Assembly: GCA_030448085.1 (NCBI GenBank)
Contig: JAUJNU010000005.1
Coordinates: 1-52,794, forward strand
Source of the DNA: Actinomycetota bacterium
GTDB lineage: Bacteria > Actinomycetota > UBA4738 > CADDZG01 > WHSQ01
Direction: 5' to 3'
DNA: 52,794 bases
Shown: piece by piece, positions 14,420 to 23,277 of the stretch
How positions within the stretch are numbered: position 1 is the stretch's first letter
Layout of the letters: each line of letters opens with the position of its first letter
The notes under the pieces: model-generated
Databases searched by the model: none
What the model was told of the DNA's origin: nothing
The model's input: the letters and a program-made list of their open reading frames with translations, nothing else
Made by a program: the position numbers and the translations under genes

Positions 14420-16576
14420 ATGATGAAGATGATCCGCGTGAGGCGTGCCCTGCTCGCTCTGCTGCTGGTTCTGCCCGCGGTCCCTCTCGCGGCGCTGCCC
14501 GGGCAGGCTCAGACCGTCGCGCAGTGCTCGAACGAGGAGAAGGCGCCCGAGGAGTTCGGGCCCACGGACATCACGGCGACCTCTGGGAACCAGCGGCTCA
14601 CCGCAGCCGTTAACTCCGACGCGACGGTCACCGTGTTGAAGTGGCCGTCCCCCTCCTTCTACGACCAGATCAAGTACAAGACGACCGATCGTGCCCAGCC
14701 CCGGATGGGTGCCCTTCCCAACGAGGGGGCATTCCTAGGCCTCGCGTGGCGGGCCGGATCCACTGCCTCGTGGGCGTTCTCGTGGCTCCGGACGTGGAGC
14801 TCCAGCCAGAGCTTCACGAGCGCCGGCGGGGATGAGGTCCGGACGACCTTCCGCAACAACAAGATCGGGCTGAAGGTGACGGTGCGGGACGTGGTTGCGG
14901 CCAAGCCGGATGCCCTGATCAGGCGCATAAAGGTGACGCGGGAAGCGGACTCCCGAGTGCGGCAAGCCCGGGTGATCTCGTTCGCCAACTTCAACCCGGT
15001 GGTAAGCAAGACCAGACAGTCCCCCACCTCCGATTGGTGCACCGAGAGCCGGAACGATGCCGGCGCCGAATACCTGGAGGATGCCGACGCCCTCATCCAC
15101 GAGAGAACCGGCCTCGATCAATCCACCGGGGACCCCACAAGCGTCGCTCTGATGATGGGCTTCGCCTCGGCATCATCCCAGCACCAGGTCGGAGCGGACT
15201 CCTACGAGTCGGGGGCAGGGCTCAGCGCCTATGACGATGCCTCGGACGGGGAGCTGGCCGGCGCGGGCTCCGAGCCCGGCCAAGCCGACGGAGCGCTTGC
15301 CGACGACCTGTCCCTCAGGCGAAGCACCTCCGCCTCGACGACCGCGATCCTGGTCGCAGCAGCAGATCGCCAGGCCGCGAGGTCCGCCCTCGCCGCGGTT
15401 AGGGCGAGCGGGCCTCGGCCTCTGTCCGTAGCCAAGGCCAGGTGGTGGAAGAGATGGCTGGGCGAAGTCCCCGTCCCCAAGGCCGCTCCCCGCTCCGTCC
15501 TTCGCCTCAGCCTCCGGGCGCTCATCTCGGTACGCCAAGCCACGGCGCGGTCGGGGCTGATCGTGGCGTCGGTGTCCACGCAGCCGCCGCGCGGGCTGGA
15601 CTGGCTGAGGCACGGCGCCTACATCAACAGGGCTCTCGACGTTGCCGGGCACGGCGGCATGGTTCGCAGGCACAACCTTCGGTACGCAGAGCTTCAGGTG
15701 AGGACGGGCGACGCCAACCCCGAGAACACCCCTCCGGGCAACTGGGCGGAGAGCTATTACTCCGACGGCATCCCGGGCGGTCCCGCTCCCTACGAGATCG
15801 ACAGCACCGGCCTCGGCATGTGGACCTTATGGGACCACTACGCCATGAGCGGAGACGGTGACTACCTGCTTCGGGCGCGTGGTGGCGAGGTCTATCAGGC
15901 CATCCAACGGGCGGCCGTGCGCCAGACCGAGGTGGCCTCGTGCAAAGACCCCTTCAACAACCTGCAATGCAGAGCGCATGAAGAAGGAAGCAGCGACGAG
16001 AGGCAGACGCTGGTGGGGGCTCAATCCATATGGCTGGGCATGGAGAGCGCGGTCAAGGCAGCGAAGGTGCGGAACACCGCAGCCTCGCTCGAGAACGCCC
16101 GCAGATGGAACGACAGAGCCGAGGAACTGAGGGCTGCCATCCGCGCTGAGTTCTTCGACGAGGCCTGCGGCTGCTACACCCGCGACCCGGGCACGGGGGG
16201 CACTTTCCTGTGGCCTGTGAGATTCGCGGCCCCCGGCAGCAAGGCATCGGCGGTTCAGGCGACACAGAACTGGAAAGCCGTCAGAAGGGCCATGGACGGG
16301 CAGGCCCTGTCCGGTGGCGACGAGGTGAGGGCCTTGTTGGGCAACGCCCACGCCTGGGCGGATAGCGGGAGGCAGACCGAGAAGGTAAGAACGGGCCTCA
16401 GGTGGGTCGCGGAGAAGACGACCACCGCGGAGACCGGCCTTCTCGGAGAAGCATGGGCTAGATCCAGGGAGGGCGGGCCGATCCGAGTGATGGTGGCACA
16501 GCCGCACGTCCCCAGCCAGGCCATCTTCTATCTGGCGGCCTTGAAGGCCTACGGCAAAGAGCGTTGGGGCGACTGA
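14420..16576 (+). CDS. Secreted GH15-type glucoamylase-like glycoside hydrolase
   Basis: From the ATG cluster at 14420-14429 the protein begins with a Sec signal (MKMIRVRRALLALLLVLPAV, cleavage near GQAQT), then a beta-rich N-terminal domain to about residue 330 and a C-terminal (alpha/alpha)6 catalytic region. Recognisable GH15-like blocks: LIVASVSTQPPRGLDWLRHGAY, NPENTPPGNWAESYYSDG, YEIDSTGLGMWTLWDHY and GLLGEAWARSREGG. GH15 enzymes release glucose from alpha-glucans by inversion with paired acid residues. At ~718 residues the length suits two domains. The substrate could be starch, glycogen, trehalose or a dextran-like glucan. The stop is 1 bp from a convergent phosphoesterase. Confidence 0.85.
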   Translation: MMKMIRVRRALLALLLVLPAVPLAALPGQAQTVAQCSNEEKAPEEFGPTDITATSGNQRLTAAVNSDATVTVLKWPSPSFYDQIKYKTTDRAQPRMGALPNEGAFLGLAWRAGSTASWAFSWLRTWSSSQSFTSAGGDEVRTTFRNNKIGLKVTVRDVVAAKPDALIRRIKVTREADSRVRQARVISFANFNPVVSKTRQSPTSDWCTESRNDAGAEYLEDADALIHERTGLDQSTGDPTSVALMMGFASASSQHQVGADSYESGAGLSAYDDASDGELAGAGSEPGQADGALADDLSLRRSTSASTTAILVAAADRQAARSALAAVRASGPRPLSVAKARWWKRWLGEVPVPKAAPRSVLRLSLRALISVRQATARSGLIVASVSTQPPRGLDWLRHGAYINRALDVAGHGGMVRRHNLRYAELQVRTGDANPENTPPGNWAESYYSDGIPGGPAPYEIDSTGLGMWTLWDHYAMSGDGDYLLRARGGEVYQAIQRAAVRQTEVASCKDPFNNLQCRAHEEGSSDERQTLVGAQSIWLGMESAVKAAKVRNTAASLENARRWNDRAEELRAAIRAEFFDEACGCYTRDPGTGGTFLWPVRFAAPGSKASAVQATQNWKAVRRAMDGQALSGGDEVRALLGNAHAWADSGRQTEKVRTGLRWVAEKTTTAETGLLGEAWARSREGGPIRVMVAQPHVPSQAIFYLAALKAYGKERWGD

Positions 16577-16577
16577 C

Positions 16578-17450
16578 CTAGTTGCCGGGGGTGACGCCTC
16601 TCGTGGTGAAGTGATGGAAGGGGCTGCCGTGAGCCGGCACCGCTTTGACCTTCAGCTCATCCGGGCCGGCCACCACGTACAGGAAGTGGTACCTCTCGAC
16701 GCAGCGGGCCGAGTACCAGCGGTCTCCGCCACAGGCATACAGGCTCCTGCCCCCACCGCCCGTGACGACGTACCTGATCCCCCTCAGCTCCTTCGACGCG
16801 AAGTAGAGGTGGTCGTGTCCGTTGAGGACCAGATCGACGCCGCGACGACGGAACAGCCTGGGGAGGGACGGGCGCAGCCCATCCGTGGAGCCATGGGGGC
16901 CGGGCGAGTAGACCGGGTGATGGAAGGAGACGACCGTCCATCTATCCCCTTGCTCCTCTCGGGTCGCCTGCCTTAACCAGTCCCTCTGCAGGTTCGTGGA
17001 GTCGACCATCACGAACCTCACGCCCCCTCGCCTCACAACGTAGTTGCGCCCCTGGAACCCGAACGCGGGCTCCTGCAACTCCGGACGCCCGTTGTTCGTC
17101 AAGACATCGTGGTTGCCGAGCGTGGAGCGGAACCTCACGCCCGCATCGAAGAGACACTTGTAAGGCTGGAAGAATGCCTCGTCGAACCGGTCGGGGTCCC
17201 CGTCCGGGTAGATGTTGTCCCCAGTGGTGAGGACCAGGCCGAAGGGGTGCGTCTGGCGGTACTTGCACATCCGCTGGGCGACTTCGATCTGATGCGTCCC
17301 CCCGGTGCCGAAATCCCCCAGCACCGCGAACCTGAGCGTGCCCGGCGCTGCGGGGGTGATCGGCGGCGCCACCTCGGCCTCCGAGCCCGGGCCACATGCT
17401 GCCAGCGCGGTCAGAGCGAGCGCGAGGAACGCGATCCGAGGAGATCTCAC
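16578..17450 (-). CDS. Secreted metallophosphoesterase lipoprotein (second copy)
   Basis: A 290-residue lipoprotein starting at GTG, with signal and lipobox IAFLALALTALAAC. Catalytic motifs in order: VLGDFGTGG, TTGDNIYPDGD, LGNHD, SFHHPVYSPG and NGHDHLYF. The layout is the same as the product of 7484-8416 and only the core motifs are closely shared, so these are paralogues rather than a recent duplication. The C-terminus contains extra Cys pairs (YACGGDRWYSARC) that may form a disulfide. An extracytoplasmic acid phosphatase role, perhaps in phosphate scavenging, is an inference. Confidence 0.92.
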   Translation of the reverse strand: MRSPRIAFLALALTALAACGPGSEAEVAPPITPAAPGTLRFAVLGDFGTGGTHQIEVAQRMCKYRQTHPFGLVLTTGDNIYPDGDPDRFDEAFFQPYKCLFDAGVRFRSTLGNHDVLTNNGRPELQEPAFGFQGRNYVVRRGGVRFVMVDSTNLQRDWLRQATREEQGDRWTVVSFHHPVYSPGPHGSTDGLRPSLPRLFRRRGVDLVLNGHDHLYFASKELRGIRYVVTGGGGRSLYACGGDRWYSARCVERYHFLYVVAGPDELKVKAVPAHGSPFHHFTTRGVTPGN

Positions 17451-17479
17451 GATCAGGCTGTCATACCCATCGCGCTAGC

Positions 17480-19015
17480 ATGAGGAACATGTCGAGATTC
17501 GAACGCCTCTCAGTCCTCGACGAGCTCTTCCTGCACCTCGAGGGCCCCGACACCCACATGCACGTCGGCGGGATAGCGCTGTTCGACGGTCCCCCTCCGG
17601 ACTACGAAGAGGTGAAGGACATGATCGCGAGGCGGCTCCAGCTCGTGCCGCGCTTCCGCCAGAAGCTCGCCTTCATCCCGTTCGGCATGGGCCGGCCCGT
17701 TTGGGTGGACGACACCCATTTCAATCTCGAGTACCACGTACGGCACACCGCCCTTCCGGCGCCGGGGGACGAAATCAAGCTGAAGCGCCTGGCGGCCCGG
17801 ATCATGTCCCAGCAGCTCGACCGCCATAAGCCCCTGTGGGAGATCTGGGTCGCCGAGGGCTTCGAGGATGGACGCTTCGCCCTCATCTCCAAGACCCATC
17901 ACTGCCTCGTCGACGGGGTCTCGGGGGCCGACATCATGTCGGTGATCCTCGATCTGTCTCCAGAGCCCCAGCACATCGAGCCCAAGCGATGGCGTCCGGC
18001 GCCCGAGCCCACCTCGGACCAGCTCCTGATGGATGCCCTCCGGGAGCGCCTCACGTCCCCGGCAGAGGCGGCACGATCGCTGCAGTCGACCATCATGGAC
18101 CCTGCGAAGCTCCCGAACCGTCTCATGGAGGCAGCCCGTGCCCTCGGAGCCTTCGTCGGAGGCACCCTCGACTTCGCGCCTGCGTCGACGCTGAACAGGC
18201 CGATCGGGCCTCACCGCCGCTTCGAAACCTTGCTCCTCGATCTGAACGATGTGAAGCGGGTGAAGAACAGCCTGGGCGGGACGGTGAACGATGTGGTGCT
18301 CGCGGTCGTGGCCGGGGGGCTGAGGACGCTCCTCAAGTCTCGCGGTGAGAGGGTCGACCACCTCGAGCTACGGGCGATGATCCCCGTCTCCGTCCGCGCC
18401 AGCGCGCAGCAGGGGGAGCTCGGCAACAAGGTGGCTTCGATGTGGGCGACGCTCCCGGTGTACGAGACGGACCCCTTGAAGAGGCTGGCGTTGGTCAGCG
18501 AGAGGATGAAAGGCCTCAAGTCGTCGGGCCAGGCGGTGGGGGCACAGATCCTCACCAGCCTCGGTCAGTACGCGCCCCCGACGATCATCGCCCAGGCGTC
18601 GAGGCTGGTAGCGCGGCAACGCGCTTTCAACCTCGTCGTGACGAACGTGCCCGGCCCTCAGATCCCCCTCTACACGCTCGGCCGAAGGATGCAGGAGGTC
18701 TACCCCGTCCTTCCGCTCTCGGACAACACCACGATAGGGATCGCCCTCCTCTCCTACAACGGCACGATCGGCTTCGGGTTCCTGGGCGACTACGACGCGG
18801 CCCCGGATCTGGCTCTCCTCGCGGAGGGTGTGGAGAAGGCCCTCGCCGAGTTGTTGAGTCTCGTGCCCGACCAAAGAAGCGTTACGGTTTCGGACCCGGG
18901 TCCGGCAAGCCCCCAGCACAAGCGGGCCCGGGCCAAGGGCACCAGGAAGAAGACGGTGGCGAGGGAGAAGACGGTGGCGAGGAAGCCTACGAGAGCCAAA
19001 AGGGGCTCGGGTTAG
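17480..19015 (+). CDS. Wax ester synthase / diacylglycerol acyltransferase (WS/DGAT)
   Basis: About 511 residues. The N-terminal family block LSVLDELFLHLEGPDTHMHVG is present, the catalytic HHxxxDG motif is HHCLVDG at residues 140-146, and the C-terminal ND/PLW-type blocks include KPLWEIWVAEG, GGTVNDVVLAVVAGGLRTLL and NLVVTNVPGPQIPLYTLG. These enzymes transfer acyl groups from acyl-CoA to diacylglycerol or fatty alcohols, making storage lipid at the membrane. They are abundant in actinomycetes. ATG 17480 or 17489 could start the gene; neither has a good Shine-Dalgarno. The last ~45 residues are an unusual Lys/Arg/Thr tail (KKTVAREKTVARKPTRAKR) absent from the core fold. Confidence 0.94.
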   Translation: MRNMSRFERLSVLDELFLHLEGPDTHMHVGGIALFDGPPPDYEEVKDMIARRLQLVPRFRQKLAFIPFGMGRPVWVDDTHFNLEYHVRHTALPAPGDEIKLKRLAARIMSQQLDRHKPLWEIWVAEGFEDGRFALISKTHHCLVDGVSGADIMSVILDLSPEPQHIEPKRWRPAPEPTSDQLLMDALRERLTSPAEAARSLQSTIMDPAKLPNRLMEAARALGAFVGGTLDFAPASTLNRPIGPHRRFETLLLDLNDVKRVKNSLGGTVNDVVLAVVAGGLRTLLKSRGERVDHLELRAMIPVSVRASAQQGELGNKVASMWATLPVYETDPLKRLALVSERMKGLKSSGQAVGAQILTSLGQYAPPTIIAQASRLVARQRAFNLVVTNVPGPQIPLYTLGRRMQEVYPVLPLSDNTTIGIALLSYNGTIGFGFLGDYDAAPDLALLAEGVEKALAELLSLVPDQRSVTVSDPGPASPQHKRARAKGTRKKTVAREKTVARKPTRAKRGSG

Positions 19016-19048
19016 CCCGCCTAGGGAACGCGGAGAGAAGGAGGATGG

Positions 19049-19660
19049 ATGATGCGCACGAGACGAGCTGCCGTTGCAGGCAGCATCATGCTCGCCCTAC
19101 TCGGGGCGGCATGTGGGAATGACGGCGAGGACTCCGCCGCCCCTCCTCAAACCACCGTCGCCGCCAGTCAGCCCGCGGCCGGTGGGGACGCCGCCTCCTT
19201 CGCGAACGAGGTCTGCACCTCTACCTCCAGCTGGCAGCAGGAGCTGCAGGGGGCGACCGCCGAGCTGACGCAGCTGCAGGCGAGCGGCACCAAGCTTCCG
19301 CCCGAGGAGACGAAGGTGAAGGTCGGGGAGGCATTCGAGCAGATGGCCAGCAGCACCGAGACTTTCATCGGAGAGCTTTCGGAGATCCCGGTCCCCCCCG
19401 CCGAGGGCGCACAGGAGTTCCTCGACACGTACATCGGACTGTTAGAGCAGGTGAAGGCCGAGACCGACAAGCTGATCACGAACCTGGAGTCGGTCCCGAC
19501 CGGGTCGGCCGCCGAGTTCAAGGCGGGCATCGACAAGCTGAACCAGGACTTCCAGGCGGCGCTGGGCTCACTGGGCGACCCCTTCGCGAGCCTTCAGGGC
19601 ACCGAGATCCAGACAGAGTTCGAGAACAACGAGGCGTGCCAGCAGGTGCAGGGCGCCTAG
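19049..19660 (+). CDS. Secreted lipoprotein, predicted helical, unknown
   Basis: The 203-residue protein has a lipoprotein signal ending LALLGAAC, then a Thr/Ala/Pro linker and a long amphipathic helical region (ELQGATAELTQLQASGTKLP, FEQMASSTETFIGELSEIPV). Two Cys (EVCTST and NEACQQV) may pair. Similar Actinobacterial lipoproteins are common but unassigned, and the overall look resembles the lipoprotein at 5536. The start ATG has GAAGGAGGATGG just upstream. It lies 33 bp after the WS/DGAT gene and may be co-transcribed with it. Confidence 0.8.
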   Translation: MMRTRRAAVAGSIMLALLGAACGNDGEDSAAPPQTTVAASQPAAGGDAASFANEVCTSTSSWQQELQGATAELTQLQASGTKLPPEETKVKVGEAFEQMASSTETFIGELSEIPVPPAEGAQEFLDTYIGLLEQVKAETDKLITNLESVPTGSAAEFKAGIDKLNQDFQAALGSLGDPFASLQGTEIQTEFENNEACQQVQGA

Positions 19661-19684
19661 ACAGGGCCGAGGGTCTCGGCCCCC

Positions 19685-20799
19685 GGGGGGGGGGGCGGGC
19701 GCCCGTCCGCGGGCGAGCGGCCCGGACGGCCCGCGGCTCGCCCCGCGATCGACACCAGCCGCAGCGTCCTCCGCGTGGCCACCGGCGACCAGGTTCACCG
19801 TGCATCCTCCGAAGCCGGCCCCCGTGAGGCGGGCCCCGATGATCCCTTCCGTCTCTCCCCGCGATCTGCACCAGCAGGTCCACCTCCGGGGTGGAGACCT
19901 GCAGGTCAGACCTCAGGCTCTCGTGCGAGCCACGGAAGATACCGGGCAACGAGGAGAGATCCATCCTCGAAGGCCGCGACAGTCCTTCGGACCCGCTCGT
20001 TCTCCGTCACCACATGACGCGCGCATCCGGCCAGTTCCTCGGGCAGATCCGAAGCGAAACCCTCGAGGTCCCCCACCCCGAGCTCTCGAAGGGAGCCGAG
20101 GCCGAGCGCTGCCGCCGCGGCCTTCCCCCTTTCGACCCGCTCGTTGAACGCGCCGTCGCCGAGCGACCTCTTCGTGCCCGAATCGACCACGACGACGGCC
20201 AGGTCGACCGGAAGCGGCACCTGCCGGTAGGTCTCGTCCCTGCAGTCGAGGAGTAGGGCGTGTCCATCCGTGGCCGCCGTAGATGTGAGCTGGTCCATCA
20301 ACCCGCAAGCGACCCCCACATACTCGTTCTCGGCGCGCCGGCAGACCCTGGCCAGCTGCAGCGGGTCGAGCGGTTCTTCCGCGAGGGCCGACGCGATAGC
20401 AACCTCCAACGCGGCCGAGGAGGCGAGGCCGGCGCCAAGGGGGACGTCGGAGGCGACCACACCGCTCAGACCCCGGAAGGGGATCGACTCGTCCCGCAGC
20501 GCCCTCACAACTGCGGTGGCGTAGCGCCCCCATCCATCGGTCGGGCCCACCCCCGTTGACAGGTCGACGACTGCCTCGCCTGGGGCGTCCAGAGAACGCA
20601 GCTCGACGAGGTCATCACGGCGGGAGCCCGCCACCCAGGTAGAGAGCTCCAGAGCGACCGGAAGGACGAGCCCAAGGTTGTAGTCGGTGTGCTCGCCCAT
20701 GAGGTTCGCCCGCCCGGGGGCACGCGCCGCGGCCTCGGGGCGCGGAACCTCTCGGAGGAGGCGAAGCGGGATCCCGGCGGCCGGAGAGCCGGCTGCCAC
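19685..20799 (-). pseudogene. galK: Galactokinase, 3' third broken by frameshifts
   Basis: The clean frame covers residues 1-297: GRANLMGEHTDYNLGLVLPV is the galactokinase signature, GAGLASSAALEVA is the GHMP ATP-binding loop and GLMDQLTS is the catalytic-Asp region. The frame is open to 19906, but its last residues (EDGSLLVARYLPWLAREPEV) are not family-like. The true continuation (SHESLRSDLQVSTPEVDLLV, EGIIGARLTGAGFGGCTVNL) is in two other frames down to about 19790. The 3' limit near 19685 is approximate and coincides with an 11-base G run. The enzyme phosphorylates galactose, or a related sugar, in the Leloir pathway. It starts 2 nt after the aldolase stop. Confidence 0.85.
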
Positions 20800-20801
20800 G
20801 A

Positions 20802-21455
20802 TCAGCTGGTCTGGTAGACGTCCAGCCGGCGGCAGACCTCGATGGCCCTGCGCTCGAACTCTTCGTAGCGCCCCTCTGCGGCGATCTCCTTGCCGAACAC
20901 CGACCCGGCGAAGCCGACGAGCTCGGCGCCGGCGTCGAGGTAGCCGAGGTAGTTCTCGGCGGTCAGGCCGCCGCTCACGAGCATCGGGGTGCCGTTCAGG
21001 GGGCCGAGGATCTCGGCTATGTAGTCGGGGCCTCCGAGCAGCTCGCCCGGGAAAACCTTCACCCAGTCGGCGCCTGCGCTCCGGGCGGTGAAGATCTCGG
21101 TCGGCGTCGAGGCCCCCATCGCGACCGGCAGCGCCAGGCTGTGGGCTGCCTCCACGACCTCCGGGACGACCACGGGCGTTACGACGAACTCCGCCCCGGC
21201 GTCGTGGGCCTCCTTCACCTGCTCCGGAGCCGTAACGGTCCCCACCCCGACGAGGGCCGAGCCCCCGCGAGCGATCTCTGCGATCGCATCCGTAGCCCCC
21301 GGACTGTTGAGGGTCACCTCGACCGCCTCGAACCCGCCCCGGATAGCGGCGGCCGCGCCCTCTATCGCCTGCTCGGCGGAAGCGGTCCGGAATATGGCTA
21401 TGACGGTGGCATCCCTCAGGCGCTCACGCCTCCCGGCCAGCAGGTTCTCGTTCAT
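20802..21455 (-). CDS. KDPG/KHG-type aldolase
   Basis: A 217-residue class-I aldolase of the 2-keto-3-deoxy-6-phosphogluconate family. Motifs: VEVTLNSPGA, GVGTVTAPEQV, FVVTPVVVPEVV, and WVKVFPGELLGG with the Schiff-base Lys about residue 133. The ending GFAGSVFGKEIAAEG is typical. It cleaves a 2-keto-3-deoxy-6-phospho-sugar acid to pyruvate plus glyceraldehyde-3-phosphate. KDPG, KDPGal and KHG variants cannot be told apart here. Coupling to galactokinase (2-nt gap) would suit use of a galactose-type substrate, which is an inference. The promoter probably lies in the 140-bp divergent space before herA. Confidence 0.9.
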   Translation of the reverse strand: MNENLLAGRRERLRDATVIAIFRTASAEQAIEGAAAAIRGGFEAVEVTLNSPGATDAIAEIARGGSALVGVGTVTAPEQVKEAHDAGAEFVVTPVVVPEVVEAAHSLALPVAMGASTPTEIFTARSAGADWVKVFPGELLGGPDYIAEILGPLNGTPMLVSGGLTAENYLGYLDAGAELVGFAGSVFGKEIAAEGRYEEFERRAIEVCRRLDVYQTS

Positions 21456-21594
21456 CGCCTGAGGTTACCCGAGGCGACTTCGCCTAAAAGGCTCCCGGTC
21501 TTCGAAAATGACCCAATTTCTGTCCCAGGGTCTGCATAAGCTGTGCCTTGATAGCAGGCAGCTTTTGGGTGGTCAAGCTTCTGGGGGCGCGAGG

Positions 21595-23277
21595 GTGCAA
21601 GAAGAGGAAACAGGGATCGTAGGACGAGTCTTAGGTACGGAGGACTCGACCCCGCTCGAGTTCTGGGTGGGGCTGGCCGAAGGTCAGTACCTCCAGCTTG
21701 ACGACGTCGTCACGACAGAGCGCCACCCTCCCGGGGGCGAGCCCGTCCGCGTCTACGGGATCGTCTCCCAGGTAAGGGCGCGCCTCGACGGTGCACGTTT
21801 CGATAGCGACGTCTTCCTTATCGAGGACGGGATCCTTCCCGGGGATGTCTCCGAGGCCGCCCAGGTGACCGCCACCCGGGTGGAGCCCGAGGTCTTCGTC
21901 CCACCGCTCCCGGGGGCCGGCGTTAATCGCGCCGAGGGCAAGCAGAGGGACGAGGCGTTGTTCTTCGACGGGATGGACAAGAAGCTTCCCGCCGGTCTGA
22001 CGCGCTCGGACGAGCCCCTCTACCTGAACCTCGAGTTCATAGACGGCACGCGCGGGGCTCATGTGAACATCAGCGGCATCTCGGGCGTGGCCACGAAGAC
22101 GACCTATGCGACGTTCCTCCTCTACAGCCTCTTTAACTCCGGCGTGCTCGGAGAGGAGGCCGTCAACACCAAGGCCCTCATCTTCAACGTGAAAGGCGAG
22201 GACCTCCTCTTCCTCGATCACACGAACATCCAGCTGTCCGACGAAGACCGTCGTCGCTACCGGCGCCTCGGCCTCGAGCCGGGGCCGTTCGCCAGCGCGG
22301 CCTTCTTCGCTCCTCCCCGCGTCGGAGACCGGAACGCCGCCCCCGATGTCTCCACCCGCACCCAAGGGGTGACCTCCTTCTTCTGGACCATCGAGGAGTT
22401 CTGCAGGGACGAGCTCCTGCCGTTCGTCTTCGCCGACTCCGAGGACGACCGCCAGCACTACACCATGGTCGTCTACAACGTGGCTGCCAAGCTGCGAGAG
22501 GCGATCCCGCTGGATGACGGCGGGGTCAGGATCGAGGGCAAAGAGATCCGCACCTTCAGGCAGCTCGTGGACCTGATCGTGAAGATGGTGCAGGAGGAAG
22601 ACTGGGCGGGGCCCGTCATCGGCGCGGGAACCATCAATGCGTTCGTGCGCAGGCTCGTTGGCGCGGTGCGGCCACTAGAACGGCTGATCCGCGGTGACGT
22701 GACGAACGCAGCCAAGCACCGGGTCCGGCTGGACGAGCAGGTGACCGTCGTGGACATCCACAACCTGCCGGACCGCGCCAAGCGATTCGTAGTGGGCGTC
22801 ATCCTGCGCCGGACGTTCGAGGACAAAGAGCGAGCCGGCCAAGCGAGGCCGCTCCTGTTCCTCGTTCTCGACGAGCTGAACAAGTACGCGCCGCGGGAAG
22901 GCACCAGCCCCATAAAAGAGATCCTCCTCGACGTAGCGGAGCGGGGCAGGTCCCTCGGGATCATCCTCGTCGGGGCACAGCAGACCGCGAGCGAGGTCGA
23001 GGGGCGCATCGTCGGGCAGTCATCGATCAGGGTCGTCGGCAGGCTCGACTCGGCGGAGGCCGAGCGCGGGCAGTATGGCTTCCTGCGGGGACCGGCCCGG
23101 GAGCGGGCGACGATCATGAAGCCCGGAACGATGATGGTGGCCCAACCCGAGATCCCGGTCCCGCTGGTCCTCGAGTTCCCCTTCCCGGCCTGGGCCAGCC
23201 GTCCCAGCGAAGCGGGCGCCAACCCCTCGGCCGCCAACCAGCCCGACGACCCGTTCGAGGGCCTCCCCACGTCGTGA
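21595..23277 (+). CDS. herA: HerA-type HAS-barrel ATPase (DNA translocase)
   Basis: The N-terminus (GIVGRVLGTEDSTPLEFWV) is the HAS barrel of HerA. The RecA/FtsK-like core follows, with Walker B LLFLVLDELNKYAP near residues 420-433, then the sensor region GIILVGAQQTASEVEG and the hexamer-interface-like GQSSIRVVGRLDSAEAE. The P-loop region reads GISGVATKT at residues 161-169: the Lys-Thr pair is kept but the two glycines of GxxxxGK[ST] are replaced. HerA drives DNA through a NurA nuclease in archaeal end resection. GTG 21595 is preferred because the family N-terminus follows; ATG 21508 would add 29 unlike residues in AT-richer DNA. The TGA stop overlaps the sbcD start (GTGA). Confidence 0.85.
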   Translation: MQEEETGIVGRVLGTEDSTPLEFWVGLAEGQYLQLDDVVTTERHPPGGEPVRVYGIVSQVRARLDGARFDSDVFLIEDGILPGDVSEAAQVTATRVEPEVFVPPLPGAGVNRAEGKQRDEALFFDGMDKKLPAGLTRSDEPLYLNLEFIDGTRGAHVNISGISGVATKTTYATFLLYSLFNSGVLGEEAVNTKALIFNVKGEDLLFLDHTNIQLSDEDRRRYRRLGLEPGPFASAAFFAPPRVGDRNAAPDVSTRTQGVTSFFWTIEEFCRDELLPFVFADSEDDRQHYTMVVYNVAAKLREAIPLDDGGVRIEGKEIRTFRQLVDLIVKMVQEEDWAGPVIGAGTINAFVRRLVGAVRPLERLIRGDVTNAAKHRVRLDEQVTVVDIHNLPDRAKRFVVGVILRRTFEDKERAGQARPLLFLVLDELNKYAPREGTSPIKEILLDVAERGRSLGIILVGAQQTASEVEGRIVGQSSIRVVGRLDSAEAERGQYGFLRGPARERATIMKPGTMMVAQPEIPVPLVLEFPFPAWASRPSEAGANPSAANQPDDPFEGLPTS

